DNA of 28,551 nt. It comes from Ophiothrix spiculata. Taxonomy: Eukaryota > Echinodermata > Ophiuroidea > Amphilepidida > Ophiotrichidae. The notes under the pieces are model-generated. The model was not told where the DNA came from, did not search any database, and saw only the letters and a list, made by a program, of their open reading frames with translations. This document shows positions 18,306 to 28,262 of this stretch, piece by piece. The translations under genes and the position numbers were made by a program. The stretch is from NCBI GenBank assembly GCA_000969725.1, contig JXSR01S007746.1. The stretch is one strand, 5' to 3'. Each line of letters opens with the position of its first letter. Within the stretch, counting starts at the first letter, position 1.

Positions 18306-18562
18306 ATGCCGGTGTAACCATTTTACTTTTTAAAAAAATATGGAAACAAAGGTCTAGGAAGGATTTTGTCAACATTTTAAAATTAATATTAAGGTTGTCG
18401 AGCTCGCTTAAATGAGCATTGTCCGATTGCCTCTGTGTTTTTTCACACTTTTTGAGTTTTTGGTACCAAAATGTTGCTCATATTTTTCTCATAATCCATG
18501 TGAAATTTCACGGCTGAGCTATGTTCCCTTTAGGAGATATGTTTGAAATTTTTTGTCTAATT
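18306..18562. other. non-coding DNA
   Basis: AT-rich spacer. TTTTTGGTACCAAAAT at about 18467-18482 is also present in each 249-bp satellite unit, which may be chance because the word is palindromic. Confidence 0.4.
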
Positions 18563-18949
18563 AGGCCAAAAGAAATAAATTGTTTGGTTGTCCTCCACAA
18601 CTTTTTTTGAGCAAGTGCGGGCGGGTGGATTTTTTTTTTTTTTTTAGATTTTTTTTTTCAAATGTAAGTCAAAATTACACACATTATGGCCTCTTTAAAG
18701 ATGCAAATAGTCTACTATACCGAAAAATCGTTTTATACAAGTTTAAAAACAGTTTTAAATGGAAACAAAATGAAAACAGCAACTTAAAAAATATTTTCAA
18801 AAAATGAAAATTCTCAAAGAAAAAAACATTTTTTTGGAAATCTGAAAATTAGGCGCGGTATACTTTTGTACAGTAAAAACTTTTTTCCAGTTTCGAAAAA
18901 TAGGGGCGGGCGGTCGAGGACAACCAAACAACTTTTTTTTTTGGCCTTA
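18563..18949 (+). mobile_element. AAGGCC-ended MITE, copy 2
   Basis: The left end is AGGCCAAAAG then TTGTTTGGTTGTCCTCCAC and the right end is GTCGAGGACAACCAAACAAC, a T run, then GGCCTTA. It is inverted relative to 3722-4091 and shares its interior, including ATACCG, GTTTTATACAAG, GGCGCGGTATAC and CAGTAAAAACTTTTTTCC. A GC-rich GCGGGCGG word lies near each end. The plus-strand frame at 18580-18807 is a product of this repeat and not a gene. Confidence 0.75.
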
Positions 18950-20773
18950 TGGTAACATGATAATTAATATTACACAGTAACATATAGGCAGCTCTGAATT
19001 ACAAAATTGCCCATAAAATAAACGGTTTGACCAATTCAGCTGAAATTTGAAACTTAGACCTCTTGAGTGGTCATTTTTCATATGTCATTGAAAACTAAAT
19101 TTTGAGAAATCAGACCCAGCTCCTTTAATTGCTAACAGTGCAGAATGTCCCTAGTTTGAGTGTTAGTGTTTCAAAGTTCAGTGTGCTTGAAATACCCATG
19201 GACATGCAGTCTTATTTCTAGAAAGTTTTTTTTTTTCTGGATAGGAACATTTGGAAGAAAAATAAACCCATGGTTTTGATGGTTGTTTGTCAAAATCATG
19301 CAGTTTGGAGAAAAATTATATCAGCATCTTCTTCAGATCACCAAAATCTTTATAGAAATATTGAGTGTGAAAAGTAAAGAATAAGCTTATTGATGAAACT
19401 TGAGAACTCTGGGCTTACAGCAGCCTTAACTCCATTATTTAATTTCTAGGTATTGTACATGACTTGTGCATTGTTCTTTTGCCAAGTTTTCAGGTCTGTA
19501 TTTGATATCAAACTTGAGATTTGTATCATTACTCAACATGAAATGTTCAGATAAAATCCTTCATTGCTTCCTGTTATTTAGACATTGAACATTAGTCGGT
19601 ATCAAGGTAAATGTCAGTGATGTGTCATAAGCCTACCTGTTCATATCTTGGTTATTATGTAGGCCCTATCTTTTTGTTTGTAAATTATCTGTTGCAGACA
19701 GTGAACATTCATTGACTGAAACTCTCTGGTAGGAGTCAATATATATTACTTTGACTCAAAAATAGTGGTTTAAGAACTGAATCAAGTTGCAATGTGGATG
19801 TAAAGAATTTTGGAAGAGGGGTCTGCATGTCTGCATTTATTTCATTTTCTCTTTTCTTGTTTCTCGATTTTTGAGCCCGTCCCTTAGTAGTCAATTCTGT
19901 TTCATTGGGGTAGACTTTTTATGGGCCTTTCTGGCCTTCCAGCCTACTCCTCCATTTGTTTTTATTTAATGTGTTTTGATGTACTCTTGTGTGTTTTTTA
20001 ATGGAAATCAAGTTGATACTTATTAATAATTTTACATGTATTCTGTCCATTATATGTTAGCATCTCTTCACCAATGTTCATCTTATGTCATATCAGCTGC
20101 ATTCTGATCACTGCTTTGTGATGGCCAGTGACGACTGAAAAAATAATAGACCCTGAAAGGTACACATTTAAGTCATGAATATCCTTATAATCATGAAAAA
20201 TGATTAAATCAATTAGGCCTATCGAAATCTTTGATGATTATCCTTATCCCAATTAACTCGCATTCAACAATGTAGGCCTATAAGTTATAAATCATTAATT
20301 TGAATGTATTGTGACATAAAATGTCTTGGATGATGGAAAAAACCCACATGATTTCAGTCTTTTTTGCTGCCCTTTTTTTCTCTGTGCTTTTTTAACAGTC
20401 TTTACATAGCAGATCAACAGGAAAGAGCTTCACCATTTGGCGACTGTTGGCAAAAGTTGTGAGTTCGTACTAAATACAATTTACAAACTAAGAATTTTTG
20501 AAGTAGGAAGAATTATTTTGAGCCTATTTGTTCATAGTTTTTCCCTTTTTTAAAATTGAAATAAGACACAGTTATGTAAATTTTAAATTTTGTTTAATAC
20601 TGGTCACTGCAAGTTGGATCTGGTTTAAGACAAAATGGTATTAATTTGAAAGGTTACACTGCAGTCCCATATGGCCAATTTCTGTATTTAATATCCAATG
20701 TTGATATTGCTCTTCATATAAATGTCAGGTTTTATTACTTTATAGATCAACATATGTTTGCGTTTAATAAATC
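18950..20773. other. unique non-coding DNA
   Basis: About 1.8 kb without a supported gene. 18997-19125 is a diverged relative of 16365-16480. Two TAGGCCTA palindromes occur at 20214-20221 and 20273-20280. The plus-strand 60-residue frame at 19787-19969 is hydrophobic but lacks a domain or convincing splice sites. No other structure was found. Confidence 0.45.
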
Positions 20774-20851
20774 TTGCCTGCACAATCATGAAGTCCAAAT
20801 TTGAAGTTTGAATTGCCTGCACAATCATGAAGTCCAAATTTGAAGTTTGAA
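20774..20851 (+). repeat. 39-bp perfect tandem duplication
   Basis: TTGCCTGCACAATCATGAAG plus 19 further bases occurs twice in direct succession without a mismatch, so the duplication is probably recent. Confidence 0.85.
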
Positions 20852-20922
20852 TTTTCAGCTTGTTTTGTTAAGTTATCTTAAAGTACTATATTTTGATGTA
20901 TCATTTTTATTTAGTAGATTAA

Positions 20923-21566
20923 GGGGCCTGTTAAGGCTTTTTTCATAAACGTTTTTTGCTCTGTAACTCAGCAACGGATATTTAGATTCAAATAAAAGTA
21001 TACATTTCTAGAAGCGGATTTGCATACTGAACATGATGGTCAGGTCATTTTTTGACCAAAATGCGTAATTTTGGACCTAGGGTCCAAAAATCATGTTTTG
21101 GCCCAACATTTTACGGGAAAGCTAACTAAATTTTGTTTTTCTTAGTTTTTGAGATATCACCAAAAATTGGTCCAAAAAATGTCAAAAATCCCACTCCTGA
21201 CACCAATTTTGGCAAAATATGACACATTTTGACCTATTTTTGGCAAAAAATAAGATAAAAATCAAAAATTTGAGAAATGCGTTCCTAGATATTGCTTTCT
21301 AGATTTTAAAAAGTAAAATAGTTTAAAATTTTACCGAAGCAAAATTTAGATAGCTTTCCCGTAAAATTTTGGGCCAAAAACATGATTTTTTGACCTTTTT
21401 TGGACCTTAGGGCAATAATTTCACATTTTGGTCCAAAAATAAGCTGACCATCATGTTCAGTATGCAAATCCACTTCTAGAAAAGTATACTTTGATTTGGA
21501 TTTAATTATCCGTCGCTGAGTTACAGTCAATAACCCATTTCTGAAAATGAAGGGTTGACATGGCCC
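20923..21566. mobile_element. 644-bp palindromic MITE flanked by TTAA
   Basis: TTAA lies directly outside both ends (20919-20922 and 21567-21570). The left end is GGGGCCTGTTAAGG and the right end in complement is GGGCCATGTCAACC. Arms of about 240 bp pair through TGTAACTCAGC, ACGGATA, AAGTATAC, CTAGAAG-GGATTTGCATACTG, AACATGATGGTCAG, TTTTGACC and TTTTACGGGAAAGCTA. A TTAA target is established for piggyBac and Kolobok-type transposons, but I cannot say which. No transposase is present, and the minus-strand frame at 21306-21530 is a palindrome shadow. Confidence 0.7.
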
Positions 21567-21676
21567 TTAAGTAGTAAAAAGAAAAAAGAACTTGGTTTGT
21601 CAAGAATATTTCCATAGATGTATCCCCTGAAAATGATGTACAATTCTAGAACAACATTCCTAAGGTTTTTATTTAA

Positions 21677-21749
21677 AACATCATCCTAGTACAATTCTAG
21701 TACATTTTTTGCTACTAGAAATGTACTAAAATTGTACTAGAATGATGTT
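21677..21749. repeat. 73-bp hairpin
   Basis: AACATCATCCTAGTACAATT and its partner in the right arm form about 33 paired bases with two or three mismatches, loop TTTGCTAC. A related word ATGATGTACAATTCTAGAAC lies at about 21633-21652, so a third partial copy of the arm sits just upstream. Confidence 0.75.
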
Positions 21750-21973
21750 CCAAATGCGCACCGCATGAATGTTTTATTACAATTGTCTCAAATCATCTAT
21801 TTGAAATCAAATTAATTATATCATAGATCAAGCACTAAACTGAATCACATCCATTTTATCTTTCAAAAATTACTAATTGTGCTATCCATCATTTTATTTT
21901 CTGAAATTTATTCTAATTGAAATGAACGATCCCTGCACTCATTAAATTACTTCAATACCAGTCATCAACTTCA

Positions 21974-22465
21974 TATGTGACCATCCACCAAAAACATCCA
22001 GTAAAGTTGGCCCCTGGTCAAATTTGTTTGATTTCATTTTCAGCTTTAATATGATACTTCTTTTAGGTTCATATATGAAACCGTCCATCTCAAACAAGCC
22101 ATAAATGCAACAAACTTCATTTTGTACAGGTGTGAATATGTGTCAAGTTCATAATTTGCCAAAATTGATTTTTTGAAAGATTCGCAATTCTTGTGCTTAC
22201 TTCAAAACAGCAGCAAAGTTTCATTTCAGGAAAATGATCGGAAATATAAGGCTATATATTTTGAGGACAACCAACAGAAAATATAGGACTAACTGATCTT
22301 TGGATACATTTTACTCCCTGACAACCTTTTAGGGACAATAACTTGACTTCTGAAAATCGAGTGAAGTTCATTTTAATCCTTATAACATGGCCTTTGCAAA
22401 TATTTAAAAAAAGTGAAAATGACAAGAAGCTGCATTTACGTCTGGTTTGGGATGGATGGTCACAT
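21974..22465 (+). mobile_element. TATGTGACC-ended element, copy 1
   Basis: The left end TATGTGACCATCCACC and the right end, in complement TATGTGACCATCCATCC, form the inverted termini, and TA at each tip may be the target duplication. The interior, from about 22072, is collinear with the complement of 26218-26610: TAAATGC, AAACTTCATTTTG, ACAGGTG, AATTTGCCAAAAT, TTGTGCTTAC, CAGCAAAGTTTCATTT, TGATCTTTG, TTTGCAAATA and AAAGTGAAAATGACAAGA. The first 100 bp are absent from copy 2. No coding capacity. Confidence 0.65.
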
Positions 22466-23437
22466 ATTGCACTTAGAATTGAGTTTAAAACTTCTTTGAA
22501 GAATGATAATCAGAATATATAAAACAGAGACATTTTGGTTTCTTTTTTCTTCTAATAATTCAACTGCATCTAGAAAATGTTACTTTTCAAACATGTTGGG
22601 TGTTGAAATAAAATAATTTTTTTGGTAAAAAACATTTAAAGAGCAATGCAAATGAGGAATGCTTCTAAAAACACTGTGCTTTTAAAAAGACTCTTGAACC
22701 TGCTGTGTACATTTTGTCTGATGACATGGAAAACATCATTTCTCAAAATAAGTGCCATGAAGTCATCTCTTGACATTTATGTTAGAATGGAGGGAATTTG
22801 GGTTGGTGAGGAAATTTTATTTTTTTAAGAAAAGATTTTGTGTGTGTGTTGGGGGAAGAGCGGGTAACAGAAAACAAACTTGAATGAAGAGATTTTTAAA
22901 TGTTTTAAATTATATTTTCAAGAAAACAAACTATTTTTTTACTTGGCCCTATATCCATGACATGTAACAAACTTTATGTGTAAAATGTATTTTACTGTAA
23001 TATCCTAATGAATGGATTAAAAGTTTAATCAGTTTCTATTCATTTTCACTTAGTTTCTTTTCCTATTCACTTTAATTCATTCAAATAATGACTGTGAAAT
23101 TTGATTAAAAAGAATGATAAAATAATTTGATCAAATGTTATTCATTGCACTCATTAATTTTGAGTATTAAACGCTAATTCTCTAATAGGCATTGTAATTG
23201 CATGGAATTGATATTTTATGACTGTAATTTAGAGCTCTGCTATGATATACTTTTTTGTGTGGACTAAACCATGAAATGAAAATGATACTGTTTTTGTGTC
23301 AAGAAAATTCAGACCACAAAGGAATATTGTATGTGCTGGGAGAAGGTTGGACATGAAAGTGGTTTTGCAGAACATTTGATTTCATTTTCGGTCGAAATGC
23401 TGATCCTGTTTTTTGTGTAAGTACATTTTATATATAT
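22466..23437. other. unique non-coding DNA, possible regulatory patch
   Basis: No gene is supported. From 22985 to 23230 there is an unusual run of words such as TAATGAATGGATTA, AGTTTAATCAG, TTAATTCATTC, TCATTAATTTTGAG and GTAATTGCATGG, typical of POU/homeodomain-rich enhancers in animals, but also possible in AT-rich DNA. 22865-22947 may be an old fragment of the AAGGCC-ended family. Confidence 0.35.
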
Positions 23438-23734
23438 GGCCACACTAATTTAATTGTTTGTCTCAAACTCACCTAAATTTGAAAACCTAATGCGGAATGC
23501 GGTTTTAATTAATTTTTTTTAGTAAATTTTTTTCCAACTATAACGCCAGGCGTTACACTTGCCATTTTCGCCATTCATTTTCCATCCATTGATATTTACT
23601 TGTATATAAAACAGTATGTTTGTTATTCTGCCATTTTGCGATTCACAGGATAGGATTTGTGATCTTCGATGGGGTTTTATGTTGAAACTAACGCCCATGG
23701 CAGCTTTGAGACAAACAATTAGATTAGTGTGGCC
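23438..23734. mobile_element. 297-bp MITE with 30-bp inverted ends
   Basis: GGCCACACTAAT then TTAATTGTTTGTCTCAAA at the left pairs with the right end with a single mismatch in 30 bp. TA follows the right end directly, and TA lies one base outside the left end, so a TA target is possible. The interior includes TAACGCC-GGCGTTA, a small hairpin near 23541-23556. No coding capacity is seen and the superfamily is not certain. Confidence 0.75.
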
Positions 23735-24143
23735 TAAAATACCTCAGCATTAAAGGCTTTGAGAGGTTATTCTCTAAAAGTTTGTGAAAGATTTTGTCAT
23801 TGTGTTTATCATTCATTGTCACCAAAAATGTAAATATTTGAGAGAAGCTTTAGGCCTACATGCTGTAATTTTTATTGCTAATATACACTTTAAATGATGT
23901 AAAAATCTTGATATGTTTGGAAAAAAGATTGGTGATATTTTGAACTTCCAATGTGCATTTGACAACCATGTCTAGAAGCTTGCTTTGCAGGCCTATCAAT
24001 TGGTGTCATTTTATGAAGATGTTTAGTGCCTGCAAGATTTTGTTTCAAACGTTTGAATTAATGCATTCAACTACACAACTGCTCCAAATTCAAGATTTGT
24101 CACTAACACTATGATAGATCGCATACCTCTCAACTTCTAAACG
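23735..24143. other. non-coding DNA
   Basis: AT-rich spacer between two MITEs with one TAGGCCTA palindrome at 23851-23858. No gene is seen. Confidence 0.5.
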
Positions 24144-24145
24144 TA

Positions 24146-24718
24146 CACTCCTGGCCAAAAGTGTTTACGCACCCTTAAGTACGGGGAAAACGTAATTATT
24201 ATATCAAACCACCAAGACTCTGATTAAGCAAAAATGTAATTATTATATCAAACCACCAAGACTCTGAAAAAACTCATGTTTTTTATAGGTGCCTAATGTA
24301 TCCAATATAAATAATCCATGTTTCCTCTGATGTTGTATCTTCCATAACCATAAAATTGCTGATTTCCTGGACCATATATAAATACACCACACACATTTTT
24401 TGATATGTACCTATGTCGTTTATTATTCAGTGCTCGTTATCACCGTGTAGCCGTAAAGAACATTTACAGGTCATTAGTTTTCCAACAAATGTGCAGTTAT
24501 GTATTTAAACTCCGTTTTTGAATGTGCAGAAGAAAGTAGGCCTATATAGTATGTTTAGCACGCCATATTTTCAAATAGGGTAAATGCAATTCCTGTTGAG
24601 TTTTTTCAGATCTATGTATGTAAAATATAAATCCGAAAAAATGTGACGCAAATGATGAACGGTTCTCGAGAAATGGCTGGTTAAAGGTTTTGTGCGCAAA
24701 CACTTTTGACCAGGAGTG
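24146..24718. mobile_element. Tc1-like non-autonomous element, 573 bp
   Basis: The left end TACACTCCTGGCCAAAAG and the right end in complement TACACTCCTGGTCAAAAG continue as TGTTTACGCAC and TGTTTGCGCAC, about 30 bp with two mismatches. The outermost TA (24144-24145 and 24719-24720) is the target duplication. Ends of the form CA..CCTGGCCAAAAGT are characteristic of Tc1-like elements. A 44-bp direct repeat (GTAATTATTATATCAAACC at 24192 and 24236) lies inside. No transposase reading frame or DDE motif is visible, and the minus-strand frame at 24571-24798 crosses the right end. Confidence 0.8.
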
Positions 24719-24720
24719 TA

Positions 24721-26217
24721 TGTATAGAAATTGAACAAGAGAGTTACGATTTCGGATGTTGACTCATGCCAGCTGGGAGATAATAATTCTGTTAGCACAT
24801 AGATTTTTAAAGAACTAAAGACCTAAAAATCTATAGGCTTTATTGTATGAATATTTTTGACTGATTCACACAAGCAATAAAGCAGTGACATATTTTGTAC
24901 ATTTAGGCAAACAAAGCCTGATCTGTAAGATGTTGCTGAGATGTTTGGAGAAAGAGTACATGAGTTTTTACTTCGTTTTAATAATTCAGCATAATCAAAT
25001 AAAGTTGGTCATTGACTCATTCCCTTAGGGAAGATGATGATGTGAGAGGAAAAGAATGATGATGTAGTTGATGATGAGGTTTTGCTAGGGAACTCTAGAC
25101 TTCAAGTTGGTAATGATGTGGGCTATGTTGTTGGCTGAAAAAGTTATAGGGACCCCGGGATAGAGAATAGCCTAGATTCCACTTAGAATCAAAAACCTAT
25201 GTTTTGCGAAACTACAACTAAATAAAACTGTTAAAAGTTTATATAAAATTGGCAAATTTGGCATGTAGCCGGTCGCAAGTCCACTGTAAGGGTAATTGTG
25301 ACCACAGCTTTAGTGGGTCTCTCATGTTTTGTTTTTTTCTGTTTACTTTCTGCACATGTTTTCAACTTGCATCCAGGGGGTAGGATGTGACTTCATCAGA
25401 TTTTGAAACTCCCATTCAAAAAACTTGAACTTTTGAACTAAAGCTCAAATTTTTCATTTTATGCCCTTACTTTATAGGGTATACAAATATGCAAATTTAA
25501 AAACCATAGACTTTGACCACAGAAAACTAAAAAGATATTCTGATTTTTTTAAAGAACTACTTTTCTTTTAATTTGCGCATTGAAATATACGGGCAATACC
25601 GCTGATGAACACCCCATTAAATCTGAAGTAAATATGCAATTTATTGCGCGTCCTGCATCGTCTGCTTGCATCAGCAGTAACTTGTTTTGGACTAACATTC
25701 AACGATTTATTTAATTAAATGTGCCTGGGAGATTTGAACATTGTTGACAAATCACATGAAATATTATTTATCAAGTTTATTTTGATTAGATTCATCCCAG
25801 GGTTTGATTCATTGCACAATTTATTTTGTCAAAACAATTATCCAATGTTACTGACAATTGTTATCATTCTCCATAGAGACAAAATTGATGTTATTAACCG
25901 ATTATATATATCTAAAAATTAAGTTGGAAGATTTATGAGGGATATATTTTGATGAGATTCATGTGTTGGGCATTTATAGTCTTGCTTGGCTAAGAATCGT
26001 GTGTGTCATTAGTTACTTGAATGATCTTGATTAGTTTAGACCTTTATGAGTTTGCAGGGGGTGCCTAATACAGACCTACATGATCGTAAAGCTTTATGGA
26101 GTGGTTAAGAACGGAAGCTCTGGACATTCAGAGTTCCCGCTACAGTTATTACAGAAAATCATTTCTGGGGAAAAATCATAACCCACAAACATTGTTACAA
26201 CACACATATTCATGTGA
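24721..26217. other. unique non-coding DNA with simple GAT repeats
   Basis: About 1.5 kb without a gene. 25029-25080 is GATGAT-rich. 25690-25915 has several SOX-type words (ACAATTATCC, GACAATTGTTATC, ACATTGTTGAC) and homeodomain words, and might be regulatory. The plus-strand frame at 25719-25922 overlaps this patch and shows no domain. Confidence 0.4.
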
Positions 26218-26610
26218 TATGTGACCGTCCATCACAAACTAGCTGTAAATGCCACCTCTTGTCATTTTCACTTTTTTAATTATTTGCAAAGACCATGCTT
26301 TAAGGATTAAAATAACAGAACTTCACACACTTTCCAGAAGTCCGTCAAAGGTTGGGAGTAAAACATATAACTGAGATAAACATGTTCAAAGATCAATGAG
26401 CCCTATATTGATTGTCTAAAAATATATGAAGATTTATTTCACATTGAGTCCTATTATTTTCTTGAAATGAAACTTTGCTGGTATATTGTATAGTAAGCAC
26501 AAGGATTGTGAATCTGTCAAAAAATCTATTTTGGCAAATTACGACCTTGACATGCATTTTCACCTGTAGCGCAAAATGAAGTTTCTGGCATTTATGACTC
26601 TTACAGCCAC
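26218..26610 (-). mobile_element. TATGTGACC-ended element, copy 2
   Basis: The left end is TATGTGACCGTCCATCACAA. The far end reads TTACAGCCACATA, with only a partial match to the left tip. The whole segment is the diverged complement of about 22072-22465. The minus-strand frame of 123 residues (26393-26764) runs out of this element and has no homologous frame in copy 1, so I do not count it as a gene. Confidence 0.65.
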
Positions 26611-27051
26611 ATATATGTAAAGATTTGAATAGATCAATATCATTGTCTCTTAGTACACATTTGTACAGCATTTTCATTGGTGAATAACTGAAAAGGATCT
26701 TTGCTGTATTACATAAGATTTTAAGTTCTATCATTATGTGATACAAAATCTTCCATCGATACAAAACGGCACAAAAACAGTAGAATATAGGCCTACATCA
26801 AGTCTTGTTTGGAGATATTTCTACATGATCTGACACCAGTGAAAGGAACAAACAGACCTTTAATAATGGATTGAGATTTTTTTCTACTCAACATATTTTG
26901 TGATTTTAGTTTTTATTCCTTGTTCCGTATTTATAGGTCAGTGCTTAATTAATGCTACCATCATATTTGTCAACAAATTTTTGAGTAATTTAATGCATGT
27001 TGCCTAAAATGATCCGGTCTATCAAAAGGATGGTCCCAATTAACAGTTCAA
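26611..27051. other. non-coding DNA
   Basis: AT-rich spacer with one TAGGCCTA at 26788-26795. No gene is seen. Confidence 0.5.
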
Positions 27052-27210
27052 CTACAAAGCTGCAAAGCTACAAAAGTGTGAAACGAAGCAAGCGAGAGAG
27101 CTATAAAGCTACAAAGCTGCAAAGTTACAAAAGTGTGAAGCAAAGCAATTGACACAAGCTACAAAGCTACAAATCTGCAAAGCTACAATAACTGAGCAAG
27201 AAAACAGCGT
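27052..27210 (+). repeat. minisatellite of CTACAAAG / CTGCAAAG units
   Basis: An eight- to nine-base word, CTACAAAG or CTGCAAAG, recurs about ten times. A higher-order unit is visible: CTACAAAGCTGCAAAG, TTACAAAAGTGTGAA, GAAGCAA, starting at 27052, 27109 and 27159. The strand has few T apart from the unit itself. It is not a coding region. Confidence 0.75.
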
Positions 27211-27984
27211 AAGAGGATCCCAATTATAGTATCCCCTGCCCTCACTTTGCATCTCTAACATGCCTGTTTGTCATCAGTGAAATGAATGTTCATCTGATCA
27301 TGTGATCATGTTCCTCATTTGACTTTAGAGCAAAGCATTTAATTAGTTACTGTCATGTGCATCTCTACTCGGGTTCATCATAGTTGAATCTTTTGGTGAG
27401 GAGGGTCAGAAAAGGGAATATGTGTCCAATGTCTGATAGTCATATAGGTTTTACACTACTAAATAACTACATGTACCGGGAACCAAGCCATAGCCAAAAT
27501 GGGAACTTATTGCTTGTGGGGCATTCAGAGAACCTACTCTAAAAAGCTTAAAATTGAGCTATGATGTGTAATAAAATATGAAGATTTCTTATTACATCGT
27601 TAGATTTGAATGTCTTCTTTCATCTTCTGACATTTTATTTGGAAAATAGTCAAAAATTACTCCGCCTGAGTGATTCGCCGAATATTGGCCTGATCCCATT
27701 TTTTGCCAATTTGTATTTGGGAAAGCAGGATGGTAATGACATTACTACGTTCGGCGTTTCTAAAAGTGAAAACTTTTGGGGTAATACTTTGCTGAAAATT
27801 TGACTATTTGCAGGACACATGTTATACTTTCATCCCATTATGCCCATTTATTCATTGAAGAATTCTAAATATGAGAAAAACAGCCTTAATGATAACCATT
27901 TTATCATATAAAAGAATAGGAAACGCATTTAGTAGTGTAGAACCTATAGAGTAAAAAGGGTTAAAATATCTGATGTTTTTTCTG
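27211..27984. other. unique non-coding DNA
   Basis: Contains TGATCATGTGATCA at about 27297-27310, a short palindrome, and a 65-residue plus-strand frame (27606-27803) with more CpG than its surroundings. That frame has no recognisable domain and no clear splice borders. I see no gene I can support. Confidence 0.4.
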
Positions 27985-28262
27985 AAGCTCAATTCATACT
28001 CGGCCTCCAAACAAAATTTTTCTTACCAAACATTTGGTCGTGACGTAAAAATGACGAGTGACTCCAAACAAAAGAACTTCAACACCGAGTTCAGACCAAA
28101 CAAAATTTTGCGCTAGATCCCACATGTTGAATTGCCATATACATTGGACCAAATGTTTGCTACCCGTTCATAGTTTAAATTCGATGGCAAATATTTGGTG
28201 ACGTCACGACCAAATGTTCGGTAGGAAAAATTTTGTTTGGAGGCCGAGTATGAATTGAGCTT
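27985..28262 (-). mobile_element. 280-bp MITE family, copy C
   Basis: This copy is inverted relative to A and B. Both tips read AAGCTCAATTCATACTCGG, a perfect match over 24 bp, and the arms of about 60 bp differ from one another at only two or three positions. The core matches the complement of copy A (ACCGAGTTCAGACCAAACAA, GAATTGCCATATACATTGG). TGACGTCA lies at 28199-28206. The other arm reads TGACGTAA. Compared with copy A the tip differs at four positions, and each change is present at both ends. No target duplication is clear. Confidence 0.8.

Noticed and set aside
24571..24798. Transposase remnant of the Tc1-like element
   Set aside because: The frame crosses the right end of the element and has no DDE-type or helix-turn-helix pattern.
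26393..26764. 123-residue minus-strand reading frame
   Set aside because: It lies largely inside copy 2 of the TATGTGACC-ended element and runs out of it; copy 1 has no equivalent open frame, so it is chance.
27606..27803. Protein-coding exon
   Set aside because: 65 residues without a recognisable domain and without convincing splice borders; slightly raised CpG is not enough.
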